64,000 bases of DNA, taken from the NCBI GenBank assembly GCA_051294375.1, contig CM119269.1, positions 20,006,814-20,070,813 on the forward strand, given 5' to 3'. The notes under the pieces are model-generated. The model had not been told where the DNA came from. It saw nothing but the letters and a program-made list of their open reading frames with translations, and searched no databases. A program made the position numbers and the translations under genes. Source of the DNA: Paraspadella gotoi. Its lineage: Eukaryota; Chaetognatha. Positions 34,495-51,076 of this stretch are shown piece by piece (within the stretch, counting starts at the first letter, position 1; the number at the start of each line of letters is the position of its first letter).

Positions 34495-34556
34495 ACCTAC
34501 AGTGTTACACGCATCAAAGTTTTAAAAGTGTCCTTGACTTTAAGAGGCTCATGTGA
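30850..34556 (+). CDS. Basic, Glu-Pro-repeat, coiled-coil protein of unknown function
   Basis: Exons join in phase: 30850-31074, 31644-31704, 31977-32104, 32763-32918, 33412-33525, 34099-34159, 34265-34311 and a tentative last one 34503-34556, about 281 residues. The N-terminus is Lys/Ala/Pro-rich with repeated KG(A/T) steps. A short segment [20 protein letters not shown] is followed by one amphipathic coiled coil ([20 protein letters not shown]), then (EP)n repeats and Pro/Glu-rich sequence ending [13 protein letters not shown] recognise no family. The ATG is preceded by tctcttttcag, so the first coding exon may follow a 5'-UTR intron; gtataaaaa at 30815 may be a TATA box or chance. The last exon [17 protein letters not shown] is weak. 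The exon ending at 34311 could instead splice to 36227 of the LDH-like gene. Confidence 0.6.
31759..31839 (+). repeat. Perfect 41-bp tandem duplication containing a 13-bp palindrome
   Basis: Two back-to-back copies starting attttaattcatg at 31759 and 31800. Each contains taccgtgacggta, a perfect 6+1+6 inverted repeat. It lies in the second intron of the coiled-coil gene. Confidence 0.9.
34312..34490 (+). repeat. (CT)n microsatellite starting at a splice donor
   Basis: The donor gtgagctctctct at 34312 runs straight into a long, interrupted CT tract. A further ATG trinucleotide tract lies at 34586-34619 and another at about 34710-34750. Confidence 0.9.
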
Positions 34557-34581
34557 GGAGGACTTGATGATGATGACAATT

Positions 34582-34619
<38 letters not shown>

Positions 34620-34717
34620 CATTGCGAGCTTGATACTAATTTTTACGAAAAAAAGACGAAGAACGAAAAACGAGGACGACCCGTGCAGGGTGGACGTTGA
34701 AAACTGATGGGATGATG

Positions 34718-34748
<31 letters not shown>

Positions 34749-35167
34749 CGATATAGTTGATCTCGCGCATCAACTGTGAAACGATCAACGACCGAACGAC
34801 GCGAAAAACGAAATTTTATTTCGCTAATAAAATTTTAATAAATACGATTTGTAATTATCGACAAACGTATAGAAACAGAAAAGTGCATAAGTTAAGAATA
34901 AACGAAAAAGTCGTTTTAAACTGCGTAAACAATAAGGATTTTTAAATAGAGCTTTACTTAATTTTTATTGAATATTTACTCTTTGACTAGTTCCCTAAAT
35001 TTAGAATTAAAAGTTTTGTTTTCAAATTATGAAAGCTTGAAATTACTAATAAAGACTTTTTCGTGAAAAAAAACCTTAGAAACAATTCCTCGTCCGCTCA
35101 TTTCATAATATTAATAAACAAAAATAGAGAAAATCAAATAAAAAAAAACTTAAAAACTGAATAAAAA

Positions 35168-39597
<4,430 letters not shown>

Positions 39598-41042
39598 GGG
39601 AAAGGTCTGGGCTACGACGTTTAAAGGCACCGGTGGAAAGAGGTCGAACTTAAGAGAATCGAGAGAATATTTTTTTTTTTTTTACAAAATTGGAGAGAAC
39701 AAAAAATTTCCCGGAATCAAATTTTTTTTTTCTCGCGAGGACGCTTAAAATATTGCAGTAGAAATGTAACCGAAGAGATTGAACCGAAAGTTTAACTGAG
39801 TTTAACTCAGAGATCTGAATAAAGAGGAAGAAATATCGTCAACAGGTCGTTCAATCCTTACATTGTTACAATTTGAAGGAACAGACAATATGAATGACTA
39901 AATAGACTAATTTATTTGTAAGAAATAAGAGGATCTTCTGATAGTAAGCAGAGAGGATTTAGTATCAGTCAAAAAAATTGATTTATTTTCGTGGCTTTTT
40001 GATTTTCAAAGTTGTATCTACCTGCAACTTTTACCTGCTACAATTTCATATACATAAAGTTTTGTTTGTTAATAAAGCGGTGGATCTTCAAAAATGCATA
40101 AAGCTTAAGATTATCTTCGTTACCTGCGGGTTTTCGTTGTTGTCCAAAATGATTACTCGATGTTCAAAAATGTTATATATTCTAATAAACTACTAGTCAT
40201 AAACTCGTTAATTATTATTCTCTCTCTTTATCTCACTCCCTTTCTCTGTCTCTCTCTCTCCCTCTCAAACGAGGCCGCGTCTATTCTACTTTTCCATTTT
40301 TAAGGCGACGATTATCAATAATTCTCGATATTAATAATTAATAATAAGCTCCTTTTCGTTTTTCCATTTTCTTTTTGTCACTTTGAGCGGAAGAGAGAGG
40401 CCGACGTAAAAATGGTTAGTGATCGACCGAACGCGGCTCTTTTTTTTTGTCAACACCTGTCGAGAATTTCGCCGCCACCCTGGTTAAATGTGAAGGAAAA
40501 AGATCGGAGATGTGGCCCATATGAGTCTTTGGTTAGCTGCATTTACTCTCCATAATCTCTGTAAATTAGGATAATGCCTGTTTCTAATCTCAAACTCTAA
40601 TTCCTAATCCTTAACCTGATCTGCTTATTCTAAATTCTAAACCATAATCTAATAATAATTTTTTAAACAATTGAATTTTTAATTTAATATGAAAAAGTTT
40701 ATGAAAAAAAAAATTATTGCGTAATGTTTCATTTCAAAATTTATAAGACTTCGATAATAGCTATTATCCCTATAGCTTCAATATCGCGAGAAAGGAAAAG
40801 TGTGATCCAGTTTACGGATGCCCGGAGTGGATTTAATCTCGGCTTTGCATAATCGTCACCAAAGAAAGAACCCACCAGAGAAAAAAGTCAAAAAGGGCGA
40901 TCCGAATAAAATCCGAATAAAAATACGAATAAAATCGGAATAAAAAATAAATCTTGTATTTGCGATGACGTCAGACTCATTGACACCGACGCTATTTCGG
41001 TATATCACGATTAAATTTAATTAAACTAAACAAAAAATGTAA

Positions 41043-41044
<2 letters not shown>

Positions 41045-41101
<57 letters not shown>
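41045..41101 (+). repeat. (CT)n microsatellite
   Basis: Perfect CT tract of about 56 bp between aatgtaagg and gccatctcc. Confidence 0.95.
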
Positions 41102-41103
<2 letters not shown>

Positions 41104-41621
41104 ATCTCCAATAACCTGTATACCAATCGTTTCGGGTAGTTTCACAATAGTACTAAAACAGACATATTTCAGAATACACACTCACTTGTATTGTCATTCA
41201 TTACACAAGAATTCAATTTTTATTTTCTATCTACTGTACTACATATATTTTAGGCTCGAACCCCCTCGTAGGCGAAAAACGACACCCCACCACAAAAAGG
41301 TCATCGGGAGCTTAATTCTCGTTTGTCGCCTTTCATAGCGATAAACCTTTTTGATAAACATAAATCATTATAAAAAATACTTTCCTATTATATTTGTCGG
41401 CTCAAAGACGAGGACGGCTCTTTTATGCCATTCATTTCATCAATAAGAGTGAGAGAGAGAGAGCGATAGAAAGAGAGAAAAAAAAGAGATAGAGAGAGTA
41501 AAAAAAATTGTAGATGAGTGATTGATTGATCCTTTTTTTGATTTGTTAATATTTAGTTTAAGAGAGTATGTGGGCTTGTGGGGTAAGGAAATAAGGTTAA
41601 TTAGTGATTGATTAATTGAAG

Positions 41622-41667
<46 letters not shown>

Positions 41668-42122
41668 AGAGAAAAGAGAGAGTGAGAACGCTTCACCCGA
41701 TTCGACGCCTTAATGAGATTCAGTGATTCCATTGATTCTCTCTTCGATCCTCACGTGATCCGGAATTAAGTTTATTTTTGCTTCGAGGCTGAGATTTGCA
41801 AAGTTTTTCGCTTTTCATCCCCCCTCCCTCCCAGCCCCCCTTCTTTTCCCCCCCCTAACAAAAAAAGCGGACTCGCAACGTCACGACAACAACAACGACA
41901 AACTTCCAAAAAAAGGAGGAAAAAAAATGAAAATAACTCTGCGACGATTTCGCCGTAACTCGAGATCGGATCTCGGATCCGAGTAAGAAGATTATTGGGC
42001 AAAAGAGAAAAGAGAGAGAGAGAGAGAGGGAGAGAGAGAGAGAGAGCAGGGAGAGGAGGGAGAAGAATAAGATCAAAAGAAGTGAATGAAAGTGAGAGAG
42101 AAGTATCTTATGAAAGGCAACT

Positions 42123-42214
<92 letters not shown>
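42123..42214 (+). repeat. (CT)n microsatellite
   Basis: CT tract with two ttct interruptions, then the perfect run. Confidence 0.95.
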
Positions 42215-42216
<2 letters not shown>

Positions 42217-43044
42217 TTTCTCCGGCTTAATGAAGTCAGTTCCGATCAGGTTTTTGGGAAAGGACCCTTTACTGAGATTCCCACACACTACTGAGAAGAA
42301 AAAAAAAAAAGACTCTGAGCGCGTAAACGAAATCTTGAGATTAGATCTTCTTATGTCGACGCGGCATCGATTTTGTGAGGGAATGAGAAGGAATCGCCCT
42401 GTGATTGTGAATCACGGATACAACGTCCATGTGAGCGAATCAAACAAGTGAAAACTCAAATTGAAGCAATGCGTCTTTGTCTGAGACTGAGCCATTTTTA
42501 TTTTACGAAAGTTAGTTATGCTTATACAAATCTTTATCTCTCCATCAAAATTAGAACCGCTTTCATTCTTTATGTAAACCCATAAGCCGTAATCTTTTAC
42601 AAATAAATGATAAATAAATAATGAAAGTCACTGACAGCGCGAAATGATATTCCAGTTATAATAGCTTTATGATATTGGGATGAGAGTCAAAAGCAGATAG
42701 CTGATCAGGCGATGACATCAAATCAGGCTAAGAGATCGAGAAAAAAAATGGAGGCTGAGAAAAATCATCGAGCTGTATTTGCGCAGGTGTCGCAGTTAAT
42801 GATACTGATGCGACATTGGTATTACATTGGTATTACTGGTTTGTTTGTTTATTTTTTTCAAAATGTATGGTATCATGAATATATTGTTTCGTTTGTAAGA
42901 AAATTTTTTTTAAATATAGGTTTGATATAACTATGAATATTTTTTTTTCTTTTCCCATTCTGCTATATACATACTGCTATATTCTTCATTATCCAATATC
43001 ATATTTTTTTTGAAAGCGCTCCATTTATTTCTCTCTATTCCTAA

Positions 43045-43215
43045 ACTTAATTTTAAACCCTACATTTCAAACTCTAATCATTTACCAAATCCGTTTGCTA
43101 ATCCCAAACCTTAATCCCTAAACGTATCCCAATCTGCAACCTTAATCCCTAATACCTAATTCTAATTTTCAACCCTCAACCCTAATCCCTAATCCCTAAC
43201 TTAATCCTTAACTCT
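43045..43215 (+). repeat. Degenerate CCCTAA-type tract
   Basis: Repeated approximate units such as aaccctaatccctaatccc, aaaccttaatccctaa and cctaattctaa. Similar tracts occur at about 40575-40660, 50020-50155 and, on the opposite strand as ggattagggtttaggattag, at 47280-47420. It looks like divergent interstitial telomere-type repeat or a repeat family that carries such a tract. Confidence 0.6.
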
Positions 43216-43385
43216 TTAGTTATTCTTGAAAGCTAAAAACTAACAGTATTCTAAATTTAAGCTCTCTCATACTTCACCCGTTATTTTCATACTTTATTAC
43301 GATTCTTTCCTTTATTTCTCTAATTCTTTCTTTTTTTTTCTATTCTCTCTTTTCTTTCCTTCTTTCTTTCCCTCCGTTTTCCCTT

Positions 43386-43533
43386 TAAACTTGTTCGACG
43401 TCACACAATCAGAAGAGGAAAACTTCGAGAGCGACGACGACGAAGACGACGACGACGGAGACGACGACGACGAAGACGACGACGACGAAGACGACGTCGA
43501 GAACGACAACGAACGGAAAAAACGAACGAGATA
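43386..43533 (+). CDS. Possible exon encoding an acidic Asp/Glu-rich segment
   Basis: The reading frame gives NLFDVTQSEEENFESDDDED followed by (D/E/G)n, DDVENDNERKKRTR and a stop at 43531-43533. The first residues are complex and not simple-repeat, so this is more than a GAC microsatellite. An acceptor-like acacaatcag ends at 43410, and a pyrimidine tract precedes it (43310-43390). Neither a start codon nor connecting exons could be assigned. It may be a last exon, or chance coding in a GA/GAC-rich region. Confidence 0.3.
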
Positions 43534-43591
43534 GGCGACGATAGGAACGACTACGATTAAAGCGACGAAGAAAAAAGAATATGGCCATTAG

Positions 43592-43596
<5 letters not shown>

Positions 43597-43679
<83 letters not shown>
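43597..43679 (+). repeat. (GA)n microsatellite
   Basis: Perfect GA tract of about 80 bp. Downstream 43680-44530 holds open frames rich in Arg/Lys, Pro or Phe on the plus strand that I could not turn into a convincing gene. Confidence 0.95.
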
Positions 43680-45176
43680 AGCACCTCGAGGAGATGAACG
43701 AATCTCCATCGGCATTTTCCGATTCCGAAGACGACAAAAAAAAAAAAAAAAGATTCCATCGAAGGCGACGAATTTTGCGACGAATTTCTTTTCTCGATTT
43801 CGTCGCTTCTTCTCGTTTTACGCAGCATTTTTTTTTGTCACCTCCGTGCCGTGCCCTCCTCCTCCTCCTCCTCCTCCTCTTCCTTATCATCTCTCTTCCC
43901 TCTCATCTTCGAACATCCATATTATATCAAATCACTTAAACCACCGTCGTCGTTGTGCTCCTCTTCCTCCTCCTCCTCCTCCTCTTCTCCCGCCGCGCTT
44001 TTGGCGCCGTTTCTTTCATTCTCTTGTTCACTTTTTCTTTTTTCCATTTTCGTCGCTCGAATTTCGCGTCGAAGAAAAGAAAAACAATCTTTTTTTTACA
44101 AACTCGCCAACTTACCTTTTTTATTTAAAGGCGCCGCCCAGTATTGTCCCTTCAATTTTTTTTCACTTTAGCCTCTGTAGATGCCACTCCAGCAATTTGA
44201 GAAACAGCACTTCAGCACTCCGCCCGCAACTTCTTCAGCAACGCCCATCATTCTAACGATTTCATTACACGAACGACTTTGGGAACTTTTCACGATTCAC
44301 AACCTCGTTGTCTCACAATTCTTTAAGGCGAGAGCCATCGCCTTCTTCACCGTCACTACTGGCATTCACGCCGACCACACCGATCACTACCTCCGCCAAA
44401 CACATCGGCGCCTCCTCCTCCTCTTCCTCCTTCGCCTCGAGGAACAAAACAACAAGGGACGCGATTTGACCGAAGATAAAAACCACGAAAATATCATGGA
44501 ACTTCCAAATAAGATAAACGGCACTATAACGCCATACTGAATATAATGTAAACCAGTCTCTTATTTATATCCGCGTCAAATCTGCGTCCTTTAATCCCAC
44601 TGTTTATCTTCTGTCGACTATTTCGTTCGCGTCCCGAAGTCAAGTGTGAACCCAAGTAAATCCATAATTTTCAAAAACAAAAAATAATAATATTCTTTTT
44701 AAATCCATTCTTTGATTTTTTTTAAAGTTTAATTTCCTCAAATTGTAATAATTTACAACTAATTTATAATTATGTATCCCTAAAATGAATTTTGTTTCAC
44801 ATTTACTTTAAGTAACAATATTTCCTGATCCTAACATTTCTCGGTTTTTCTTTATTCGACGTCGAAAGTCGAGTTTTGACAATTAAATAGTTTTTTTGAG
44901 TGTCGATGACCGCCGGTCCGCCGTACAAAGATATCGTTCTAACGATTGTAAGTCATCTGAAGAAGTAACATTGATGTTCTTTTAATTTACAGCTATGATC
45001 GAATGAAACTTTAGATGGAAAAAAAAAACTTAAAAAAAAACTAAATCCAATCGTTGAAAAACAATCGTCACATAATAACAATTAACTGTAACGAACAAAG
45101 AAAATCCGCGTTTGACGTCATTCACAAATTACGAGAATTAAGTCTAAGCGAACGTAAGAAAATCGCAGGAAAGGAT

Positions 45177-45239
45177 GAATTCTGTGGCCGAGAGTAAAAC
45201 AGAACCAGTTATGGAAACGGAAATTGTAAAGACTGAGGT
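45177..45239 (+). CDS. Possible small first exon with a strong splice donor
   Basis: An ATG opens MNSVAESKTEPVMETEIVKT plus E, ending at GAG followed by gtgagt, a consensus donor. Composition is acidic and non-repetitive. No downstream exon was identified in phase, so this could be the start of an unrecognised gene or coincidence. Confidence 0.3.
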
Positions 45240-45329
45240 GAGTTTAATTGTATTCAGCTTATCTCTGACTCTATGCTTTTGCAGAGAAGGACTTTGCGAA
45301 AGCGTCTCATCTATTATGAAATTGCTACA

Positions 45330-45510
45330 ACCAATATGAAAATTATCTATTCATTAAATAAATAAGCTATCTTGCCCCTGACTTTGGGCAGGCTTTGGTG
45401 GTTTAAGGCTTCCATCACTCTTACAAGATAATGACACAGCAGGTCACGTCAAGCGTTCGTTCATAAATCTCTCACAGTCTCCCAGTGTACCTTGCTTCCC
45501 TATCAATGAA
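45330..45510 (+). repeat. Dispersed short repeat, SINE-like
   Basis: Second well-preserved copy of the repeat at 36475-36645, same orientation. It includes gcaggctttggtggtttaag and ctctcacagtctcccagtgt, with an adjacent acaaccaatatgaaaattat present at both sites. Confidence 0.65.
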
Positions 45511-46808
45511 GTGACATAATACATAGAATGTTTCAATTGTATGAAAAGACCACTTCCTTAAGTATTAGATCGGGGAATACTATATTGTACTCCGCACTTG
45601 CATTTTATATGTATTCATGGTCGGCGAAAGTAAAATTCAGAATTGAATTTATAACTTTAATACCTAACCTATTCTTTAAATTAATCTTTAACCTTAGTTT
45701 CTAACTACGGCCTTAGGAAAATCATTTTCGTTCCTCACGATATAATTATTTGAAGCTTTAAAAGAAACTTCGATTTTTTGTTAGCTAAAAGTAAAAATCT
45801 TACCTTCTAATTCTTTTATCAATTGAAACCGATTTATAGCCGCAGCATTGATAAAACGAGTTGTCCATTTTAAAATCCGAAAGTCTCTTGTAGTGGACGT
45901 AAGATTAAAAAAAAAAAAGATTTATGGGCGATTAGACCTGATTAGTTTCCACGTGACGTTTGTATTTATGATCCCTCTGTCGGGGATTTGAATCTTAGCT
46001 CCCTTCATTCTGACGATCCGGTATTTTCTTAATTAAATTTTTTTTTGTTCGTTTAAAGTCGAGTATCTGATATTAATATTAAAAAAAAAACAGGTTAAAT
46101 ATTTCGCCAATTGACGTTTATTCGAAGGTCGCCCTGATATTTTTTTTCCCTTTAATGTCCGATTTAAAAAGAAATGATTCGTTCGTTGGTCTTGTTTTCT
46201 TTGATTTTTTTCACTTTCTATGAAATAAAATTATCATTATACTCAATTACAATGTTAATTTAAGCGAGGAACCCTAAAACTCAATGGTCAGTAACGAAAA
46301 ACCGTGAAAAATAGAACTCGTTTGATAAGTATAATGCGTTCGTTAAATTAGCAGGTCGTTTAAAATTTTAAAATCAGAAAAGCGGAACAATTTTTATATA
46401 TCTCTCTCTCTGGTTTTAGAAATCATACCATAAAAACTAAAAACATCCTTATTACCGATCTCGTTAAACCAGGTTCTCGCTGTAAGCGTTATTCTGAGTT
46501 TGTTTCGTCTCTCCGTTCGCTTCGGATTTAAGTTCGTCCCTCTTTTTTTCCGAGTGCAGAGCCGCTGATAAGCCTTAATCCCAACAAAATTCTTTAATCC
46601 GGTTATTTTTTGCCACCGTTTTATTCTTCGTCGTCGTCGTCGTCGTCATTTTCGTCGACGTGGTCTTTATTATTGTTACCTGTATCGATTTAGTAATTAT
46701 AGTGATTAGTATGATATTTGAATCAATTTTATATTTTTATATTTCTCATCATTTTGAATAACTTTGTTTTCTTAGTTATTGTGATATGAATTTTTGCCGT
46801 TGTCGTTA

Positions 46809-46824
46809 TCATCATCAACATCAA

Positions 46825-46890
<66 letters not shown>
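46809..46890 (+). repeat. (CAT)n trinucleotide repeat
   Basis: atcatcaacatcaacatcat followed by a perfect CAT run. The His-rich translation across it is treated as repeat only. Confidence 0.95.
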
Positions 46891-47269
46891 TGTCCCTGTA
46901 GTCGTTGTCTTCCAAACCCACCAGCGTCATTAACGCGAGTTACTCGGGCCAAAAGATTCGAGCGAAACAAGTTTGATCAAGATAATCCATAAATCTTATT
47001 CGCTAAAATGTATTAGTTTAAAAAAAAAAAGGAAGTTGAGGAAATCTGGCGTTTTATTATTTTTATTCTCTTAGGCATATAACCCGTTTTTTTTTCATAG
47101 TGGTTTAAGTGGCTGACTTGAGTTTTAAAGATTTGAATTAAAAAACTAAAGAGCAGTGGAAAAGATTCACATGAGAGAGAAATATTTCGGCCATATTTTC
47201 TACAAGCGCCCTATTTTAGCTTAAATTTAGAATTAGATTAATTCTGTTGGTTCAATGATTAAGTTATAG

Positions 47270-47420
47270 ATTAGTTCGAGGGATTAGGGCAAAGGATAAG
47301 GGTCAAGGATTAGGGTTTAGGATTAGGAGATAAGGTTAGGGATTAGGGTTAATAACTAGGTTAAGGCTAAAGATTAAGGTTGAAAATAAGGTTAAAAATT
47401 TTAGAATAGATTAAGGTTAC
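47270..47420 (-). repeat. Degenerate TTAGGG-type tract
   Basis: The plus strand reads ggattagggcaaaggataag, ggattagggtttaggattag and gggattagggttaataac, that is the G-rich orientation of the tract type seen at 43045 and 50020. Confidence 0.6.
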
Positions 47421-48255
47421 ATAGTAGGGTTAAAATTTAATTAAAGAATAAAGAGACAAAAATGGTATTAATAATTGTATTAGAAAAAATAAAAAATGCT
47501 TACTAAACTGAATCCAAAAGCAAAATAAATTTCTTGAAAAGTCGTTTATTCCGTAACAATCGCTCCCTCCTGGATTGGAATTGCGTCAAGAGACGCTCCA
47601 ATCTCGGGGTCGCGTTTAATCCTTTCGGGTTTTTCCTTTTTGTTTGCACGAAATCCGAGGAAGTGACGACGAGAGCGACGCTCCACGTTTTTTTTTCCGG
47701 GGTCTAATGTCGCGAACGAAAAAAAGAACAACGGAAGTAAAAAAGATAAATCGAGATTTGATTATAAGAATTACGTAGATTTCATTTCGATGCGTCGGAA
47801 TTTATTTCATTTTTTTTTCTATAAAAAATTTCAATAATGATGTAATAGAAAAATAAACCTTGACCGACACATATGCATTATTTTTTTGAAAAGTAGCGAT
47901 TGGAGAGTATAGTATGAAAGAGTATGGGATGAAAAACTAAAAAAAAATATGGAGAAGCGTCGACGCACCGACTTAAAATTCTAGACTGGAAGAAAGAATA
48001 AAGAAAAAAAAAAGAAAAAAAAAAAGAGATAAACAAAAGACTCCGCCCCTCGCAGCCCTCGCGCCCCCAAGGCCGACCCCGGCGATTAAGCGGCGACTAG
48101 TAGCGACCTCAAAAGACCGAAGCAGAAAAAAGCTTAATCTGGAAACAAAACGACATCGCGAGAGGAATTGGGGTCGGAAAGGAAGAGAGGGCTAATCCAT
48201 TTGGGGGGCGGTTTGGTAAAGGGGAGGAGGAGTGAAAGAAAGAAAGACAAAAGAT

Positions 48256-48256
48256 A

Positions 48257-48315
<59 letters not shown>

Positions 48316-48316
48316 T
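48256..48316 (+). repeat. (GAAA)n microsatellite
   Basis: About fifteen gaaa units. Confidence 0.95.
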
Positions 48317-48596
48317 TTCCCTACCTGTTTTCCAATTTCACCACCCTCAACCGAAGTCCCTCTGACCCCCTTGGCTTTGAAAAAAAAAAAACATTATTCC
48401 AAACAGATTCACGTTCATTATCAGTTTAGAACCTAGATTATCCCGAGACGGTAACGGTTGGGTTTTCATAATTTGTTACGCGACGAGGATTTAACAGGAA
48501 AACTCTGGCGACTCCCCGCAAATTTTTAGCCACAGATGAAAATTTAAATAAGGCAAAGGCGCTCTCACCCTTTTCCACCATTTTCCTTTCTGTCGT

Positions 48597-48612
48597 TCTT
48601 TCTTTCTTTCTC

Positions 48613-48696
<84 letters not shown>

Positions 48697-48807
48697 TTCT
48701 TCTTTTTTCTTTGCTTTTTTTTCCTCTTACTTACTTTCTTTATTTATTTCTTACTTTCTCCTTTTCATTTTTCTTTCTTACTTTATTTCAATCTTTCTAT
48801 CTTACCG

Positions 48808-48866
<59 letters not shown>

Positions 48867-48870
48867 CTAA
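48597..48870 (+). repeat. (CTTT)n microsatellite in two blocks
   Basis: Perfect ttct tracts at about 48597-48697 and 48808-48867, separated by a decayed T/C-rich section. The second block lies about 40 bp upstream of the acceptor at 48910 and could serve as an extended pyrimidine tract. Confidence 0.95.
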
Positions 48871-48910
48871 TACACTACCTCATGTGCCATCCTCCATGCC
48901 ATATTCCCAG

Positions 48911-49105
48911 ACGATGCCATCCCCTGCAGCGCCGCCCATGTCCCTCATTCCTCGACTCTCTCCTCTTCGCCGCTGCTCCGATTCCGACTCGCAACAACAG
49001 CCACAACAACAACAGCCACAACAGCAACATCAACAACGACAACATCGACGGATGGAATCGCCAGTGTCGAATCATCAACAGCATCGACAATCCAAGCCTA
49101 GTCAA
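48911..49105 (+). CDS. Possible internal exon, Gln-rich
   Basis: Acceptor ccatattcccag and donor gtgagc bound exactly 65 codons, phase 0 at both ends. The translation begins TMPSPAAPPMSLIPRLSPLR, then RCSDSDS, Gln/Pro/His-rich sequence and MESPVSNHQQHRQSKPSQ. The mix of Ser-Pro sites, basic residues and poly-Gln resembles disordered segments of transcriptional regulators, but there is no domain to name. Flanking exons were not found, so the gene is unknown. Confidence 0.45.
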
Positions 49106-49159
49106 GTGAGCTTTGTTTTTTGTCCAGTAGTTCTGTGCTTGAATGGTTATTAGGTGGGG

Positions 49160-49760
49160 AGTGATGAAAGATTGAGTGATTGAACATATTTTTTGCTGCC
49201 TATGGACATATAATTAATGAATTTTAAATATTTTTAAAAATTTTTTAGCATAACAGTATAAGCAAATTCAATTATTTATGTAGTAATATCCTTATAAAAT
49301 CGTCAAATTTCAAAAATAATTTTTTTTTTTTTTAAGAAACTGATTTGGATTCGCTGTAAAAAACTAAGAAACTTTTATAAAATATGTTATATGATATTTT
49401 AATATTTAGATCACAAAAATGACTTAAAACGTTTTTAGCATATATAAGTTTCTACTACAGAGAATAAAAAGTTAAGAATTTTCACCTTTTTCTTATTTTA
49501 AACTTGAAGATGACATTAATTTTTGATAACATGTTTTATATTTTTGATTCAACTTTTTTATAAAGAATCTGAATCTTTAATAAAAGTTTTATAAAAATTA
49601 TTTTTAAAATTTACTATTTTATAAGGATATTACTACAAAATATTATATTTTACTATTCTGTTCCCGAGATAATAAGAACAAAATATTTTTTACTAGTTAA
49701 TCTACTATCTCACATCTAAATATCATTGTTCGATATTCAAATAAATTTTTTGTTCTTGAG
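49160..49760 (+). repeat. MITE-like element, copy 1
   Basis: Alignable with 56600-57250 in the same orientation. It contains inverted ends: gtagtaatatccttataaaa at 49281 and its reverse complement within ttttataaggatattactac at 49618-49637, extending about 45 bp with AT-rich sequence. The interior has no coding capacity, which fits a non-autonomous DNA transposon or a fold-back element. Confidence 0.65.
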
Positions 49761-50019
49761 TGCTCCACTCTAATGGTTATTTTAAAAAAATGCTAAACTT
49801 TTTAAATTTTAACGGACAAACTTTAACAACAAAGTCTAAACTTTTAATTTTCTTATTTGTACTTTTGTTTTCTATTTTTTTCATATTTTAAGTTTCGATC
49901 TCAGAGAATCGATTCGTTTGTTTTTTCTTCAAGGTGAGAAAACGTTAAAAATACTACTTAAAAACAGATTCCTTCTTCCACCAAAGAGAAAAGGGGGTCA
50001 GAAACTTACATGACTCTAA

Positions 50020-50155
50020 ACATAACCTCTCTATCCCTAACTCTAAACTAAACTTAACCCTAATCCACACCAATTCCCAAATCTTACCTATAACCCTTAC
50101 CCCATACCTAATCCCTAACCTTTAAACTAATCTTTAAACCAACAAACTAACTTAT
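50020..50155 (+). repeat. Degenerate CCCTAA-type tract
   Basis: Approximate units such as ctatccctaactctaaacta, cttaaccctaatcc and cctaatccctaacc. It is flanked by atggccga-containing sequence (50190), as is the opposite-strand tract near 47190 (cggccat), suggesting both belong to one repeat family. Confidence 0.55.
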
Positions 50156-50807
50156 CTAAAATTTTAAGCCGAAATGGAGATTTTCTCGAATATGGCCGAA
50201 TTTTTATATTTCATTTTTTTTTACTTTATTTTTCGGAAGGAAAAGAAAAAAAAATTAAAGGACGTCAAATGACGAAATAAATACCTGGCATCGCAGGTGC
50301 CGATCCGGCTGGTGCCGCGGCACAGACTGCTAAAACCGCGGCTGAAACAGGGGCGCCGCGGCGCAGGCTGAGGCGACGGCAGGAGAGTAAGGATTGTCGT
50401 TTGTCGAAAATTTGTCGCCTTTTCTTTCCCTTTTTTTTTTTTAAATACAAGTCGATAAAGTTAGAGACTATAAAAAAATTATAGTAGTGCCGTAGGGGAG
50501 AAGCCGTTCCTTCTTAGCTGACGTTCCGAACGCTCTCGAAGTTAATCCGCGAATTTTCAAGAGATTAAATCGTCGAAGACCAAAATCTTTTGACGACGAC
50601 GACAACGACGACGACAACGAAGAAGACGTAATTAACCAATATATGTTCCAAAATCATGGAAGGTGCCTCAGTTTAATTTGGTCATTGTTTATTACAGTAA
50701 GCCGATCTATCATGGTTCGTTTAATAATCTCCGTGACTCGATCGTTGATAATGCTCTTTTTGTTTATTTGGATCCGCTCTCGTCCTTTATGGTTATGTAT
50801 ATTGTGA

Positions 50808-50875
50808 CGACGACGACGACGACGACGACGACGNNNNNNNNNNNNNNNNNNNNNNNNNNNNNNNNNNNNNNNNNN

Positions 50876-50909
<34 letters not shown>

Positions 50910-50931
50910 CAACGATGATGAATGAGCCGAC

Positions 50932-50990
<59 letters not shown>
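50808..50990 (+). repeat. (ACG)n and (ATG)n trinucleotide repeats around a 42-N gap
   Basis: acg repeats at 50805-50833 and 50876-50908 flank N at 50834-50875. An atg repeat runs at 50933-50988. The long open frame through here is due to the triplet repeats and the following gap. Confidence 0.9.
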
Positions 50991-50991
<1 letters not shown>

Positions 50992-51076
50992 TGAGCCGAC
51001 GATGATCTCAAGTTTGACGACGAATCTTTTAATCCCTCATTTCTACCTCGACGATTTTTTGCTTACGATTTCTCAG

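Larger units (their letters stand above)
39598..43400. other. Repeat-rich interval without supportable genes
   Basis: It contains (CT)n at 41045-41100, (GA)n at about 41450-41690 and 42005-42050, (CT)n at 42123-42214, and degenerate CCCTAA-type tracts at about 40575-40660 and 43045-43215. Translations are simple repeat or short and unconvincing. Confidence 0.6.
44540..48250. other. AT-rich intergenic interval
   Basis: Apart from the SINE-like copy, the CAT repeat at 46809-46890 and the TTAGGG-type tract at 47280-47420, it contains only AT-rich sequence and homopolymer runs. Candidate splice signals near 45175-45240 (agg atgaattctgtggccgag ... gactgag gtgagt) could mark a small exon, MNSVAESKTEPVMETEIVKT, followed by a donor. 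This is the only coding hint and it is weak. Confidence 0.5.

Noticed and set aside
43846-44540. Pro-rich and Phe-rich open frames
   Set aside because: Composition follows the tcctcc/ttc-rich DNA, frames overlap one another, and no domain or consistent exon borders were found.
46786-46992. His-repeat open frame
   Set aside because: Driven by the CAT microsatellite, with no supporting splice or flanking coding signal.
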